From: F1-120-MAGs238 sp964484185
GTDB taxonomy: Bacteria > Planctomycetota > Phycisphaerae > Phycisphaerales > UBA1924
Reading direction: 5' to 3'
Length of the DNA: 64,000 bases
Assembly (NCBI GenBank): GCA_964484185.1
Contig: CAZAEQ010000023.1
Location: forward strand, 9,576-73,575
The notes under the pieces were generated by a model. That model was not told the origin of the DNA, searched no databases, and saw only the letters and a list, made by a program, of their open reading frames with translations. Shown here in pieces: positions 24,830 through 33,859 of the stretch (position 1 is the first letter of the stretch; every line of letters starts with the position of its first letter). Both the position numbers and the translations under genes were made by a program.

Positions 24830-27800
24830 ATGAACATCGGAATGAGTGCATCGGGAATTGCCGCTATTTCAGCTTGTGTCGCGATCGCGTTCGCGCAGCC
24901 GACCGCGCTGGTACCACCAGAAAATGGACCGCGACGGGTTGATACTGGATGGCACAGCTTGTGGAATGCGATGGTGCATGTCAAGCCTGGAGAAGTTCTC
25001 GAGCATGCGACTGTGGTGATTCGCGATGGAAAGATTGAAGCCGTGCTCAAAGGTGAAGGTGACGCAGCAGGACCAAAGCCGATGGGGCCGCGAATCTGGG
25101 ACTGTACTGGGCTGCATGTGTATGCGGGGTTCATCGATCCATATGTGGAGGTAGAGGTTCCGCGGCCACCACGCGAAGAGGCGGGCGCACATTGGAACGC
25201 GCGGGTGACGCCGCAGCGCAAGGCGATTGATTCAAATGGACCTGATGAGGCGACGCGGCAGACCTTGCGATCACTTGGGTTTGTGGCGGCAGGAATCTCG
25301 CCGCGGGCGGGGATCTTTCGAGGAACCGGCGCGGTGGTGAGTTTGAGAAAACCCGCAGAAACCGCGGCGGGCTCGCCACCGGCGGTGTATGTCGGCAGCG
25401 CGTTTCACGCGTTGGGATTTGATCAACAGGATGAGAGTCGAGAACTTGAAGCGATCTGGGGCGGATATCCAAACTCACAGATGGGCGCGATTGCGGTTGT
25501 GCGGCAGACTTTGCTGGATTCGCAGTGGCAGGCAGAAGCGCGGAAGCGCGGGGAGGCGATTGCGCCAAACTGTGTGGATGTGCTGGCAAAGGGATCAGCG
25601 CCGGAGATGATGCTGTTTGATGCGCAGGATGAACTTGATGTGTTGCGCATTGCCAAGATCGCCAAAGAGTTTGACCGGAAGATGGTGGTGGTCGGCGCCG
25701 GGACGGAGTATCAGCGATATGCACCGATTGCGCAAGACGGGTTGTTCTTGATTGAACCGCTGAGGTACCCAAAGGCGCCGGAAGTTGGAACGCCGGGAGA
25801 GCAGGAGGCGATTGAACTTAAGACGATGATGGAGTGGGAGGCCGCGCCGTTTAATCTGTCGCGGCTTGAAAATGCGGGGATCAAGTGCTGTGTCACGACC
25901 GCGAGACTCAAAGATCGCAAGCAATTCGACGACGCACTTCGACTGGCAATGAAGGCGGGGATAACTGCAGATGTTGCTCTGGCGATGGTCACAACACGCC
26001 CGGCGGCGTTGATGGGAGTGGCAGGGCAACTTGGGACAATTGAAACTGGCAAGATTGCGAGCATGATGGTGACGGACCAGGACTACTTTGCAACTGGGCC
26101 CGGAACTGGTCCCGCGGCGGCAGTCAAGAAATGGAAACCTGCCAAGGTGCGCGATGTGTGGATTGATGGTGTGCGGCATGAAATTACGCCGCGGCCGGAG
26201 CAGGAATTGGCGGGGAGCTGGGATGTAAAGCTTGTCGGCGCACCGGGACAGCGGACGCTCGAAATCGGTGCTGGCAATGAGATCAAAGTGACGAAAATGT
26301 GGGAAGATGCGGCGACGAACAAGGAGCATGCCAAGGCCCGCGAGACCAAGGCGGAGAAGGTGTTGCTCGACAACGGGCGATTGACGTTTCAATTTGATCA
26401 TGAACCGCTGGGTGATCCGGGCGTGTTTGTCATGTCGGCGATGGTGCGAGATGGCGGTATGGTTGGTGTGGGAACACGAAGCGATGGCAAAGTGTTCCAG
26501 TGGAGCGCTGCACGCAAGGCACCGGCGTTGAAAGGGTCGTGGGCGGTTGTGTATGACAACAATGCGGCGGCACCGGAAACACTGGTGTTTGATGCGGAAA
26601 ATCAACTTCAAGTTCTGGATTCGGCAGGCAAAAGCTCGACGCCGACGAATGTGAAGTTTAATGGCGGGCAGCTTTCTTACACACTCATTGAGCCTGGAAT
26701 TACACGCGGAGTTCTTGCGGAAGCGGAACTCGAGGCGGAAGAAACTCCTCGCGTCTTGAAGGGTGTCACAATCACCGGAGACACACGCACACAGTGGACA
26801 GCTACAGAGAGCCTTCCAACGGGAACGTGGCGGGTGTTTGAAGCCGATGGACAGCCGCGTGATGTTGGACTGGAGACGGGACTTTGGATCGTGATCACTG
26901 ACAATTCGCTGACGCTGCGGTTTGTGCGGGACAAAAAGGAGGGCGACACAGGTCCGGGCAAGTTCAAGACGGTGACTATCAAGGCCGAGGATTTCAAGGT
27001 TGATGGCACGACCATCACTTTCAAACATGACTTCAAGGCTCTGGGGTCAGACGGTACAAGCACTGATACTGCGACCATTCGGGGCAACGAACTGATTGGC
27101 GAGAGCACGCTCCAGGATGGCTCCAAGCACACCTACAAGGCTCGTCGCGATGTGAAGGCGGAGCCGTATGAAGATAAAGATGCGTGGCGGATTGCAAACA
27201 CGCCAACGAAGCTGCCAGTTCCTTTTGGTCCGTATGGCTTGCTGTCATATCCCGCCGCGAAGAACGTGATTGTGACCGGAGCGACGATTTGGACGAGCAG
27301 CAATGCGGGCGTGATTGAAGGTGGCACGCTGATTGTTCGAGATGGGAAGATATCAGCGGTGCTGAAAGCAGGTGTAGAGATTCCAGCAGGTGTTGGCGGC
27401 GAAGGCTGGACACTGATTGATGGCAAAGGCAAGCATGTCACCGCTGGCATTATCGATTGTCACTCACACACAGGCATTTCTCGCGGCGTCAATGAAAGCG
27501 GCGAAGCGATCACTGCTGAAGTTCGAATAGAAGATGTCACGAATCCTGATTCGATCAACTGGTATCGCCAGCTTGGTGGTGGCGTCACGACTGTCAATAG
27601 TCTGCACGGAAGCGCGAATGCCATTGGTGGCCAGAATTGTGTGAACAAGATTCGCTGGGGTGCAGCGCGGCCCGATGACATGCATTTTGCAGGGGCGATT
27701 CCCGGGATCAAGTTTGCACTGGGCGAAAACCCCAAAGGCAGCAATGGGTCGCGCAACAGCACCAGATACCCACAGAGCCGCATGGGAGTTGAAACGCTCA

Positions 27801-28633
27801 TCCGCGATCGATTTATTGCGGCGGATGAATATCGCAAAGCAAAGGCTGCTGGAACGATGATTCGGACTGACCTTGAACTGGAGCCGCTGGCGCAGGTGCT
27901 CGATGGCACCCGCCTGGTTCATGCTCACTCGTACAGGCAGGATGAAATCGTGATGCTGGCAATGGTTGCGAAGGATTTTGGATTCAAGATCGGGACGTAT
28001 CAACACATTCTTGAAGGGTACAAGGTCGCTGAAGTCATCAGAGAACACGCGATTGGCGCGAGCGGCTTTGCCGACTGGTGGGCGTACAAGGTTGAAGTCC
28101 AGGATGCAATTCCTCAGGGGCTGCCGCTGATGTCGAAGCAAGGTGTGAATGTCAGCTTCAATTCCGACAGCGATGAAATGGCCCGGCGACTGAATATCGA
28201 AGCTGGCAAGGGTGTGAAGTATGGCGGCCTGACTGAAGTTGAAGCTCTCAAGTTCATCACCATCAATCCCGCGATCCAACTCAAAATTGATGCAAAAGTC
28301 GGAAGCCTGGAAGCAGGAAAAGATGCCGACTTTGTGATCTGGTCCCGGGCACCACTTTCCGGTCTTGCGAAATGCGAAGCAACATACATTGACGGTGCAG
28401 AGATGTTCTCGCTCGCAAGGGACGCCGAGGCACGCGAAGAGATCAAGCGTGAGCGTTCCCGCTTGATTCAGAAACTGCTGGTTGGAGCCAAGAAGAAAGA
28501 CAAGAAAGACGGCGACGAGCCTGAAACCAACAAGAAGGCTGACCCGAAACTGCGTGACCACTATGCGGAGTTGATGCGGGGCGGACACTACCCCGGCTCG
28601 AACTTGCCCGGAGAATGCGGATGTGGCGAGTGA
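24830..28633 (+). CDS. Large secreted protein with two amidohydrolase-like modules
   Basis: Exported protein of 1267 residues with signal peptide (~1-22). Residues ~40-430 form an amidohydrolase-like module (WNAMVHVKPGEVLEHATVVI, VYAGFIDPYVEVEVP) in which the metal-binding HxH is replaced by Y-V-E, so it is probably inactive. Residues ~460-790 hold about three lipocalin-like beta modules, each opening with a G-[ST]-W pattern (AGSWDVKL, KGSWAVVY, TGTWRVFE). Residues ~805-1230 are a second amidohydrolase with HVTAGIIDCHSHTGISRG (HxH at ~876-878), VHAHSYRQDEI, YQHILEGYKV and FNSDSDEMARR, so active-site residues are largely present. The C-terminus is Lys-rich. A related, apparently inactive protein follows after 29 bases. 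The substrate is unknown; such proteins are often labelled imidazolonepropionase-like. Confidence 0.85.
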   Translation: MNIGMSASGIAAISACVAIAFAQPTALVPPENGPRRVDTGWHSLWNAMVHVKPGEVLEHATVVIRDGKIEAVLKGEGDAAGPKPMGPRIWDCTGLHVYAGFIDPYVEVEVPRPPREEAGAHWNARVTPQRKAIDSNGPDEATRQTLRSLGFVAAGISPRAGIFRGTGAVVSLRKPAETAAGSPPAVYVGSAFHALGFDQQDESRELEAIWGGYPNSQMGAIAVVRQTLLDSQWQAEARKRGEAIAPNCVDVLAKGSAPEMMLFDAQDELDVLRIAKIAKEFDRKMVVVGAGTEYQRYAPIAQDGLFLIEPLRYPKAPEVGTPGEQEAIELKTMMEWEAAPFNLSRLENAGIKCCVTTARLKDRKQFDDALRLAMKAGITADVALAMVTTRPAALMGVAGQLGTIETGKIASMMVTDQDYFATGPGTGPAAAVKKWKPAKVRDVWIDGVRHEITPRPEQELAGSWDVKLVGAPGQRTLEIGAGNEIKVTKMWEDAATNKEHAKARETKAEKVLLDNGRLTFQFDHEPLGDPGVFVMSAMVRDGGMVGVGTRSDGKVFQWSAARKAPALKGSWAVVYDNNAAAPETLVFDAENQLQVLDSAGKSSTPTNVKFNGGQLSYTLIEPGITRGVLAEAELEAEETPRVLKGVTITGDTRTQWTATESLPTGTWRVFEADGQPRDVGLETGLWIVITDNSLTLRFVRDKKEGDTGPGKFKTVTIKAEDFKVDGTTITFKHDFKALGSDGTSTDTATIRGNELIGESTLQDGSKHTYKARRDVKAEPYEDKDAWRIANTPTKLPVPFGPYGLLSYPAAKNVIVTGATIWTSSNAGVIEGGTLIVRDGKISAVLKAGVEIPAGVGGEGWTLIDGKGKHVTAGIIDCHSHTGISRGVNESGEAITAEVRIEDVTNPDSINWYRQLGGGVTTVNSLHGSANAIGGQNCVNKIRWGAARPDDMHFAGAIPGIKFALGENPKGSNGSRNSTRYPQSRMGVETLIRDRFIAADEYRKAKAAGTMIRTDLELEPLAQVLDGTRLVHAHSYRQDEIVMLAMVAKDFGFKIGTYQHILEGYKVAEVIREHAIGASGFADWWAYKVEVQDAIPQGLPLMSKQGVNVSFNSDSDEMARRLNIEAGKGVKYGGLTEVEALKFITINPAIQLKIDAKVGSLEAGKDADFVIWSRAPLSGLAKCEATYIDGAEMFSLARDAEAREEIKRERSRLIQKLLVGAKKKDKKDGDEPETNKKADPKLRDHYAELMRGGHYPGSNLPGECGCGE

Positions 28634-28662
28634 TCAACAACACTTTTTCCAGGGACACTTCA

Positions 28663-29994
28663 ATGACACCTCTTACATCTTTGTTGGTAGCACTCTCAAC
28701 GTTTGCAGTTTCCGCGGCAGCATTTGGCCAGGATCTGGGAGCGAGAGGATCGCCTCAGAAACGAGCGATCTGCATTACCAACGCTGTTGTTCATCCAGTT
28801 TCTAAGCCGACAATCAGCCGCGGCTTTGTACTCTTTGATGCAGGCATCATCAAGGAAGTTGGCGCGGGCGACCCCGTCATCAATGGTAACATCGAAGTGA
28901 TTGATGCCAAAGGGCATCACGTGTACCCCGGCCTCATCGCCGCGGCAACACAGCTTGGCATGGAGGAAATCTCCACCGATCGCGGCTCAAACGATTCGAG
29001 CGAAACCGGTGACATGAAACCAGAGGTCTACGCGTCTTCTGCCATCAATCCAGATTCGACTCTCATTCCGGTGCAGCGCTCCAACGGAATCTTGAGCTTC
29101 ATCGCATTCCCAACCGGCGGCACAATTCGAGGCCATGCCTCCGCGATCCGTGCAGATGGATGGACTAGCCTCGACATGACACTCGCGCAAGATGTCGGTC
29201 TGATCATCAATTGGCCACTTGTGCGGCCAATCACGGCCGACTTCATGGACAAAGGCGCAGAGGAACAGCGCAAGGAGATTCGCCAGAAGCTGGATGCAAT
29301 CGATGGGTTCTTCTCGCAAGCCCAGGCGTATGCGGCGCGTCGGGCAAGCGATCCAAAGCTGCCGCGAGATGTGCGGTTTGATGGGATGTTGAGCGTCATG
29401 CCGGGCGAATCAGACAGCCCGGGAAAAACACAGAAGCCGGTGCTCATCAGTGCGCAAGATGTAGACCAGATCACAAGCGCAGTTACCTGGGCGGCAGAAC
29501 GCAAACTGCAAGCAGTGATCATCGGTGGTCGAGATGCCCCCCTTTGTTCTGAGCTCCTCAAGACCAACAACGTCAGTGTCGTAGTGCTGGGAACCCATGT
29601 CTTTCCGCGGCGGGATGACAGCCCATACGACAGCGCGTTCACTTTGCCGCTGCAACTTGAGCAAGCTGGCATCACCTGGTGTCTGGCAAACAGCGACGAA
29701 ACGGCACACCAGCGCACGCTGCCCGATCAGGCGGCAACCGCGGTTGCATACGGCCTCGACGGGGAGCGAGCGGTCGCGGCAATCACGCTGAGCGTCGCAC
29801 AGATCTTTGGTTTGAGCGATCGCATTGGCTCGCTTGAAGCAGGAAAGGCCGCGACGCTCTTCATCTGCAGCAGCGATGTCCTTGAAGTTTCGAGCAATCC
29901 AACCCATGCATGGATCGATGGAAAGCTCGTCGATCTTTCAAACAAGCAGACCAAGCTCTATGACAAATATCGCGGGAAATATGAAGGCAAATGA
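28663..29994 (+). CDS. Secreted amidohydrolase-like protein, probably inactive
   Basis: Exported protein of 443 residues with signal peptide MTPLTSLLVALSTFAVSAAA. The fold is recognisable from AICITNAVVHPVSKPTISRG, IEVIDAKGHHVYPGL, and the C-terminal IFGLSDRIGSLEAGKAATLFI and THAWIDGKLVD segments of amidohydrolases. The metal-binding HxH after YPGL is replaced by AAATQLG, and no histidine-rich metal site is visible, so hydrolysis is unlikely. It is very similar in layout to the N-terminal module of the preceding 1267-residue protein and starts 29 bases after its stop, so the two are co-transcribed and may form a complex. The start at 28663 has AGGGA upstream; in-frame starts at 28615 and 28621 would overlap the previous gene. 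Confidence 0.82.
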   Translation: MTPLTSLLVALSTFAVSAAAFGQDLGARGSPQKRAICITNAVVHPVSKPTISRGFVLFDAGIIKEVGAGDPVINGNIEVIDAKGHHVYPGLIAAATQLGMEEISTDRGSNDSSETGDMKPEVYASSAINPDSTLIPVQRSNGILSFIAFPTGGTIRGHASAIRADGWTSLDMTLAQDVGLIINWPLVRPITADFMDKGAEEQRKEIRQKLDAIDGFFSQAQAYAARRASDPKLPRDVRFDGMLSVMPGESDSPGKTQKPVLISAQDVDQITSAVTWAAERKLQAVIIGGRDAPLCSELLKTNNVSVVVLGTHVFPRRDDSPYDSAFTLPLQLEQAGITWCLANSDETAHQRTLPDQAATAVAYGLDGERAVAAITLSVAQIFGLSDRIGSLEAGKAATLFICSSDVLEVSSNPTHAWIDGKLVDLSNKQTKLYDKYRGKYEGK

Positions 29995-30045
29995 GACCTT
30001 TGCGATCCGAGGGTTGCGTAGGTTCATGCTCCTATCATTGCGAGC

Positions 30046-30804
30046 ATGACCACCACACAGACACGCCCTGATGCCCCCGCCCCGATAGTTGCCCGCGAAG
30101 GGTGGCCCATTGTGGCGTTGTTTGTGATTATCACAATCATCGCCAGCATCGGCGCAGCATTTATTCATCCGATCGCGGCCAGCATCGTCAGCTTTGTCGG
30201 GGTTGTGCTCAGCGGCTGGTGCATCTGGTTTTTCCGCGATCCACCTCGCGCTATCCCAACGGACCCTTCATTGGTCGTTTCTCCCGCCGATGGCCGCATC
30301 TGCATGATTGGTCCGGCGACACCGCCCGCTGACCTGAAACTCGACCCCGCGGTCACAAAGGACATGGTGCGAGTCTGCGTGTTCATGAACGTGTTCAATG
30401 TTCACGTCAACCGCGCCCCAGTTGCAGGCACCATTGAGCAAGTTCATTATTCACCGGGCAAATTTCTTAACGCCGCGGTAGACAAAGCAAGCACCGACAA
30501 CGAGCGCAGTGCTCTGGTCCTGAAGATGCCCGATGGTCGCAGGGTGGTGAGCATTCAGATTGCCGGCCTGGTAGCCCGCAGAATTATCTGCCGCGTGAAA
30601 GCGGGAGTTTCCCTGATCGCTGGTGAGCGCTACGGGCTCATACGGTTCGGCTCACGAGTCGATGTGTATATGCCTGCGGGAACGGTGGTCAAAGTGCAAC
30701 TTGGGCAGATTGTGATCGCGGGCGAAACAGTTCTTGCGGAATTGCAGCCGGCGGCGGGCACTACGGGCTCAAAGTCAGAAGCACTCGCATCGGCAGGAGC
30801 CTGA
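30046..30804 (+). CDS. psd: Phosphatidylserine decarboxylase
   Basis: Makes phosphatidylethanolamine from phosphatidylserine at the cytoplasmic membrane. The protein has 252 residues, the short (PSD-A) type. Two membrane segments (~20-40 and 43-64) lead into WFFRDPPRAIP, VVSPADGRI, FMNVFNVHVNRAP, HYSPGKFLNA and IQIAGLVARRIICRV. The self-cleavage site is FGSRVDVYMP: Gly202-Ser203, with Ser203 becoming the pyruvoyl group of the alpha chain. The pssA gene starts one base after its stop, so the two steps of PE synthesis are coupled in one operon with hisN. Confidence 0.95.
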   Translation: MTTTQTRPDAPAPIVAREGWPIVALFVIITIIASIGAAFIHPIAASIVSFVGVVLSGWCIWFFRDPPRAIPTDPSLVVSPADGRICMIGPATPPADLKLDPAVTKDMVRVCVFMNVFNVHVNRAPVAGTIEQVHYSPGKFLNAAVDKASTDNERSALVLKMPDGRRVVSIQIAGLVARRIICRVKAGVSLIAGERYGLIRFGSRVDVYMPAGTVVKVQLGQIVIAGETVLAELQPAAGTTGSKSEALASAGA

Positions 30805-30805
30805 G

Positions 30806-31636
30806 ATGTTCTTCAAGTACCCATCCAACAAGCAAGATATTCCGCTCCGAAGACTGGTGCCGAATTTTATTACGACCACCGCACTGTGCTGCGGACTGGC
30901 GGCGATTCACGCCGCACTACAGCTGGAATTTAAGGACGCTCTGCTCTTTATCGCTGCGTCGATGGTGTTTGATGCGCTGGATGGGCGTGCAGCCCGCTTC
31001 CTGCGAGCTACCAGCAGCTTTGGAAACGTGCTCGATTCTCTCTCAGACTTTCTTTCCTTCGGAATCGCTCCCGCAATCATCCTGTATCAGTGGATGCTGA
31101 AGAACGAAGAGTGGGCCGGACTGCTCGCGTGTATGCTGCTGGCTCTCTGCAGTGCGCTGCGGCTGGCACGATTCACCGCGGCAACGACTGGCCCATCGTC
31201 GACCACACCGCTCACCCCTGCACAACTCGCGCTCAACGCCAACTTTTTCGTAGGCATCCCCACTCCCGCTGCGGCATCTGCCGTGCTTATCCCTGTCTTG
31301 CTGGCCACTTCACGCTTTGGAACTACGACCAACCTGGTCACCAACAAGTGGGTAGTGATCGCATTCACGATCTTCATCGCTCTCTTCATGGTCAGCCGTC
31401 AGCCCATGTTCAGCTTCAAGAAACTAAAGCTCAGCCGCACAAGCGTCGTCCCGCTACTGGTAGCGGTCGGGCTCGTGATCGTTGGCATCCGCTACGACAT
31501 TCTGCTCACACTTGCAATTCTCTCTGGCCTCTATCTGCTGACCTTCCCGCTCGCGCTCTACAAACACCACGCGTTGTCGCGTCAGGCGCGAATTGAAGCT
31601 GCGGAGCCGGTCCGTGCAGAGGTTGCTGCCGTATGA
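30806..31636 (+). CDS. pssA: CDP-diacylglycerol-serine O-phosphatidyltransferase
   Basis: Integral membrane enzyme joining serine to CDP-diacylglycerol to give phosphatidylserine, the substrate of the preceding psd. The protein has 276 residues with about eight hydrophobic segments. The CDP-alcohol phosphotransferase signature is complete: D59-G-x2-A-R, eight residues, G73-x3-D77-x3-D81 (seen as LDGRAARF and GNVLDSLSD). The ATG at 30806 follows the psd TGA by a single base; the longer in-frame ORF that begins inside psd is rejected. Its own TGA overlaps the hisN ATG (ATGA). Confidence 0.95.
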   Translation: MFFKYPSNKQDIPLRRLVPNFITTTALCCGLAAIHAALQLEFKDALLFIAASMVFDALDGRAARFLRATSSFGNVLDSLSDFLSFGIAPAIILYQWMLKNEEWAGLLACMLLALCSALRLARFTAATTGPSSTTPLTPAQLALNANFFVGIPTPAAASAVLIPVLLATSRFGTTTNLVTNKWVVIAFTIFIALFMVSRQPMFSFKKLKLSRTSVVPLLVAVGLVIVGIRYDILLTLAILSGLYLLTFPLALYKHHALSRQARIEAAEPVRAEVAAV

Positions 31637-32448
31637 CTTCGGCTCCCGACTCGCCTTCGATGGCCGCACAGATTGACAGCCGCTATCACGCGGCAATCTG
31701 GCTGGCTCGCGAAGCTGGCGAACGGACACTCTCGCGATTTCAAACTGCGAAACTTGGCACCGAATCGAAGCGCGACGGCACACCCGTCACTCTCGCCGAC
31801 CGCGATGCCGAGAAATTCTTGCGCGAGCGAATTGCTGACGAGTTTCCAGATGATGGAGTGCTCGGCGAAGAGTTCGGAGAAAAAGCCGGAACCAGCGGCA
31901 TTCGCTGGATCCTCGACCCCATTGATGGCACAAAAGCCTATATCTGCGGCGTTCCTCTCTACGGCACACTGATCGCCGTCGAGGTGAACGGAATCGCGAC
32001 AATCGGCGTGATCGAACTTCCCGCACTCAGTGAACGTGTATATGGCTGTCTTGGTCGGGGAGCACTCTGGCAACGCGGCGACCGAACTCCCGAAGTTGCG
32101 AAAGTCTCGGCGACGAGCACCTTGAGCGAAGCGGTGTTCTGCTACACAGATGATGCGTTGTTCAAGAAACACGGTCGCGAAGGTTTTCTGGATCGGATCA
32201 AGAACAGCACGAAACTCTGCCGCGGATGGAACGATTGCTATTCCTATGCGCTCCTCGCAACCGGCCGCTGCGATGTCGTTGCAGATCCGGTCATGGAACT
32301 TTGGGATGTCGCCGCACTCGCTCCGATCATTCGCGAAGCGGGTGGGAAACTTACGGATTTTGCAGGACAGGTTGCGCTAGCGCGCGAGTGCATTGCGTCA
32401 AACGGGTTGCTCCATGATGCTGCTATCGAGTGTGCCCAGCAGCGTTAG
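31633..32448 (+). CDS. hisN: Inositol monophosphatase family phosphatase, probable histidinol-phosphatase
   Basis: Mg-dependent phosphatase of the IMPase fold, 271 residues. Metal-binding motifs are GEEFG (78-82), DPIDGTKAY (95-103) and the C-terminal VMELWDVAALAPI. The form DPIDGTKAYICGVPLYG and the RGWNDCYSYALLATGRCDVV segment resemble HisN-type histidinol-phosphatases more than inositol monophosphatases, which usually read DPLDGTxNF. It overlaps pssA by four bases (ATGA), so translation is coupled, although its likely pathway, histidine synthesis, is unrelated. It converges on ispD with a six-base gap. The exact substrate is uncertain; sulphur or inositol phosphatase activity is the alternative. 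Confidence 0.85.
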   Translation: MTSAPDSPSMAAQIDSRYHAAIWLAREAGERTLSRFQTAKLGTESKRDGTPVTLADRDAEKFLRERIADEFPDDGVLGEEFGEKAGTSGIRWILDPIDGTKAYICGVPLYGTLIAVEVNGIATIGVIELPALSERVYGCLGRGALWQRGDRTPEVAKVSATSTLSEAVFCYTDDALFKKHGREGFLDRIKNSTKLCRGWNDCYSYALLATGRCDVVADPVMELWDVAALAPIIREAGGKLTDFAGQVALARECIASNGLLHDAAIECAQQR

Positions 32449-32454
32449 GAATGG

Positions 32455-33282
32455 TCAGAATCTCTTGTGCGCTTCGCGCTGCGATGGTGGCGGGGCCTTC
32501 AAAATTGCACGTGCAAGCGTCAGATCCGCCGTTCGCGTGATCTTCAGATTGGACGATTCGCCGCTGACAATTCGAACTTTCTGGCCGAGCCTTTCGATCA
32601 ACCCAGCATCATCAGTTGAGCCCAGGTCTTTCTGCGCATACGCACGCACGAAGAGTTCCTTCGCAAAAATCTGTGGCGTCTGCACGATCACCAAATTCTC
32701 CCGTGGCACGGTTTCCTTCACAATCCGCGGCGGGTCGGCCTTGGGCTTTGCTCCCAGGATTCGTGCCAGCGGATCATCTTCCTCTTCATCTGCACCCGCA
32801 GCATCGAGTTCGACGCGCTTGATGGTGTCAGCGACATCAACAGTCGGAATGACTGCGGGATGTTTTTCCGCCGCGTCGACCATGCGCTGAATGAGGTCCT
32901 GAGATGTGCAGGGCCGCGCGGCATCGTGCACTGCGATGTGCGTGATCGATTCGCCGGCAGGAAGAGCGAGGAGGCAGTCGAGCGCAGCCTTGACGGATTG
33001 ATAGCGGAATTCCTTGCCGCCGCGGCAGAGCGTTGCGCCCATCAACCCCAGTCGATCACCGTGACGAGCTTTGAACTCCGCGAATTCTTCTGCGTCGGCC
33101 GGTCCAGCGACGACAATTGCCTTGATAAGCGGCCCGACTTCGGCGTGATTCACAAAATTTTCAATCGTTCGTTGCAGCACAGGACGGCCGCCCAGATCTT
33201 CATCGAGCTTGGAACGAAGCGCTCCAGATGCGAGATAACGCGTGCCGGACCCGCCTGCTGGAATAAGAAGAGCCAGATTCAT
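32455..33282 (-). CDS. ispD: 2-C-methyl-D-erythritol 4-phosphate cytidylyltransferase with insertion
   Basis: Third step of the MEP isoprenoid pathway: transfer of CMP from CTP to methylerythritol phosphate. The protein has 275 residues against the usual ~230. N-terminal LIPAGGSGTR binds CTP; CRGGKEFRYQSVKAAL, VHDAARPCTS, DTIKRV, VQTPQIF and TDDAGLIERLG are family motifs. Two insertions are visible: a small one after GTR (YLASGALRSKL) and an acidic loop at ~158-187 (DAAGADEEEDDPLARILGAK) between DTIKRV and VKETVPR. The ATG at 33282 fits the family N-terminus; an in-frame extension to 33537 runs into the tmRNA region and is rejected. Confidence 0.92.
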   Translation of the reverse strand: MNLALLIPAGGSGTRYLASGALRSKLDEDLGGRPVLQRTIENFVNHAEVGPLIKAIVVAGPADAEEFAEFKARHGDRLGLMGATLCRGGKEFRYQSVKAALDCLLALPAGESITHIAVHDAARPCTSQDLIQRMVDAAEKHPAVIPTVDVADTIKRVELDAAGADEEEDDPLARILGAKPKADPPRIVKETVPRENLVIVQTPQIFAKELFVRAYAQKDLGSTDDAGLIERLGQKVRIVSGESSNLKITRTADLTLARAILKAPPPSQREAHKRF

Positions 33283-33445
33283 GCGATGAGGATACGCGCC
33301 TCTCGCTTTTGAGGGAAAGTTGATCGGTGTATTGATGAGAACATGCAGGCCGCGAATACGTATAGAGAGGTGCGAAGGAAGAACTTCGCCCCTACGATTG
33401 GCTTCGTGCAAAAAGCACGACAAAGCCTCGCAGGGAAAAAGACGA

Positions 33446-33465
33446 GGTGGCACGGCAGTGCCACC
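33446..33465. repeat. Inverted repeat GGTGGCAC / GTGCCACC
   Basis: Perfect 8-base arms (33446-33453, 33458-33465) with GGCA loop, 44 bases upstream of tmRNA. On the minus strand a five-T run follows eight bases after the stem, so it could terminate minus-strand readthrough; no gene lies there to need it. It may instead be a dispersed palindromic element. Confidence 0.6.
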
Positions 33466-33509
33466 CCGCACTTTCAGTGTGAAGTTTGGTTTGTTGTCTT
33501 TGACAAGTA

Positions 33510-33859
33510 GGGGCCGAATTTGGATTCGACCGGACAAGAACTTTGAATTGGTTGCGTGTCCAGGAGCATGCTTGCCTGGTAAAAAGTATGTAAAAAATTG
33601 ATTGCCAATACGCGTTCATACGCTCTCGCGGCCTAAGTGGCTGTGACGATTTGCTGCCGACGCCCGATGGGCGGCAAATCGAAGACATCGGGCTGGTTCC
33701 CGCACGGCGCCTCCGGGCGCGGGGATGAGAAAATCGGGGGCTGGATTGCACAGAAGATTGTCGATTGTCGTCTGTGCAGTTGAGATTAATGAATCGAATA
33801 CACACGTAGAAGCTACTCGGAGACTGTCTGGCACTGGGGTTCGATTCCCCACGGCTCCA
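33510..33859 (+). ncRNA. ssrA: Transfer-messenger RNA (one-piece)
   Basis: Rescues stalled ribosomes and tags their products for degradation. The 5' end GGGGCCGAAUUUGGAUUCGACCGG and the 3' end with the T-arm GGUUCGAUUCCCC and CGGCUCCA are the hallmarks. The ends pair over seven bases (GGGGCCG with CGGCUCC) and include a third-position G-U, the alanyl-tRNA synthetase identity pair. The discriminator A is at 33859 and CCA is not encoded. A tag frame lies at 33604-33636. Length is 350 nucleotides. It is a single-piece tmRNA with no intervening loss between the tag and the T-arm. Confidence 0.97.
33604..33636 (+). other. tmRNA tag reading frame (ANTRSYALAA)
   Basis: GCC resume codon followed by AAT ACG CGT TCA TAC GCT CTC GCG GCC TAA, giving the degradation tag ANTRSYALAA. 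The C-terminal ALAA is the conserved protease recognition end (ClpXP/FtsH in other bacteria). Its place within the ssrA gene, about 94 bases from the 5' end, is as expected. Confidence 0.93.

Noticed and set aside
25595..27028. 477-codon minus-strand ORF inside the large amidohydrolase gene
   Set aside because: Its Arg/His/Cys-rich composition is that of an antisense shadow; the plus strand encodes a clear multidomain protein.
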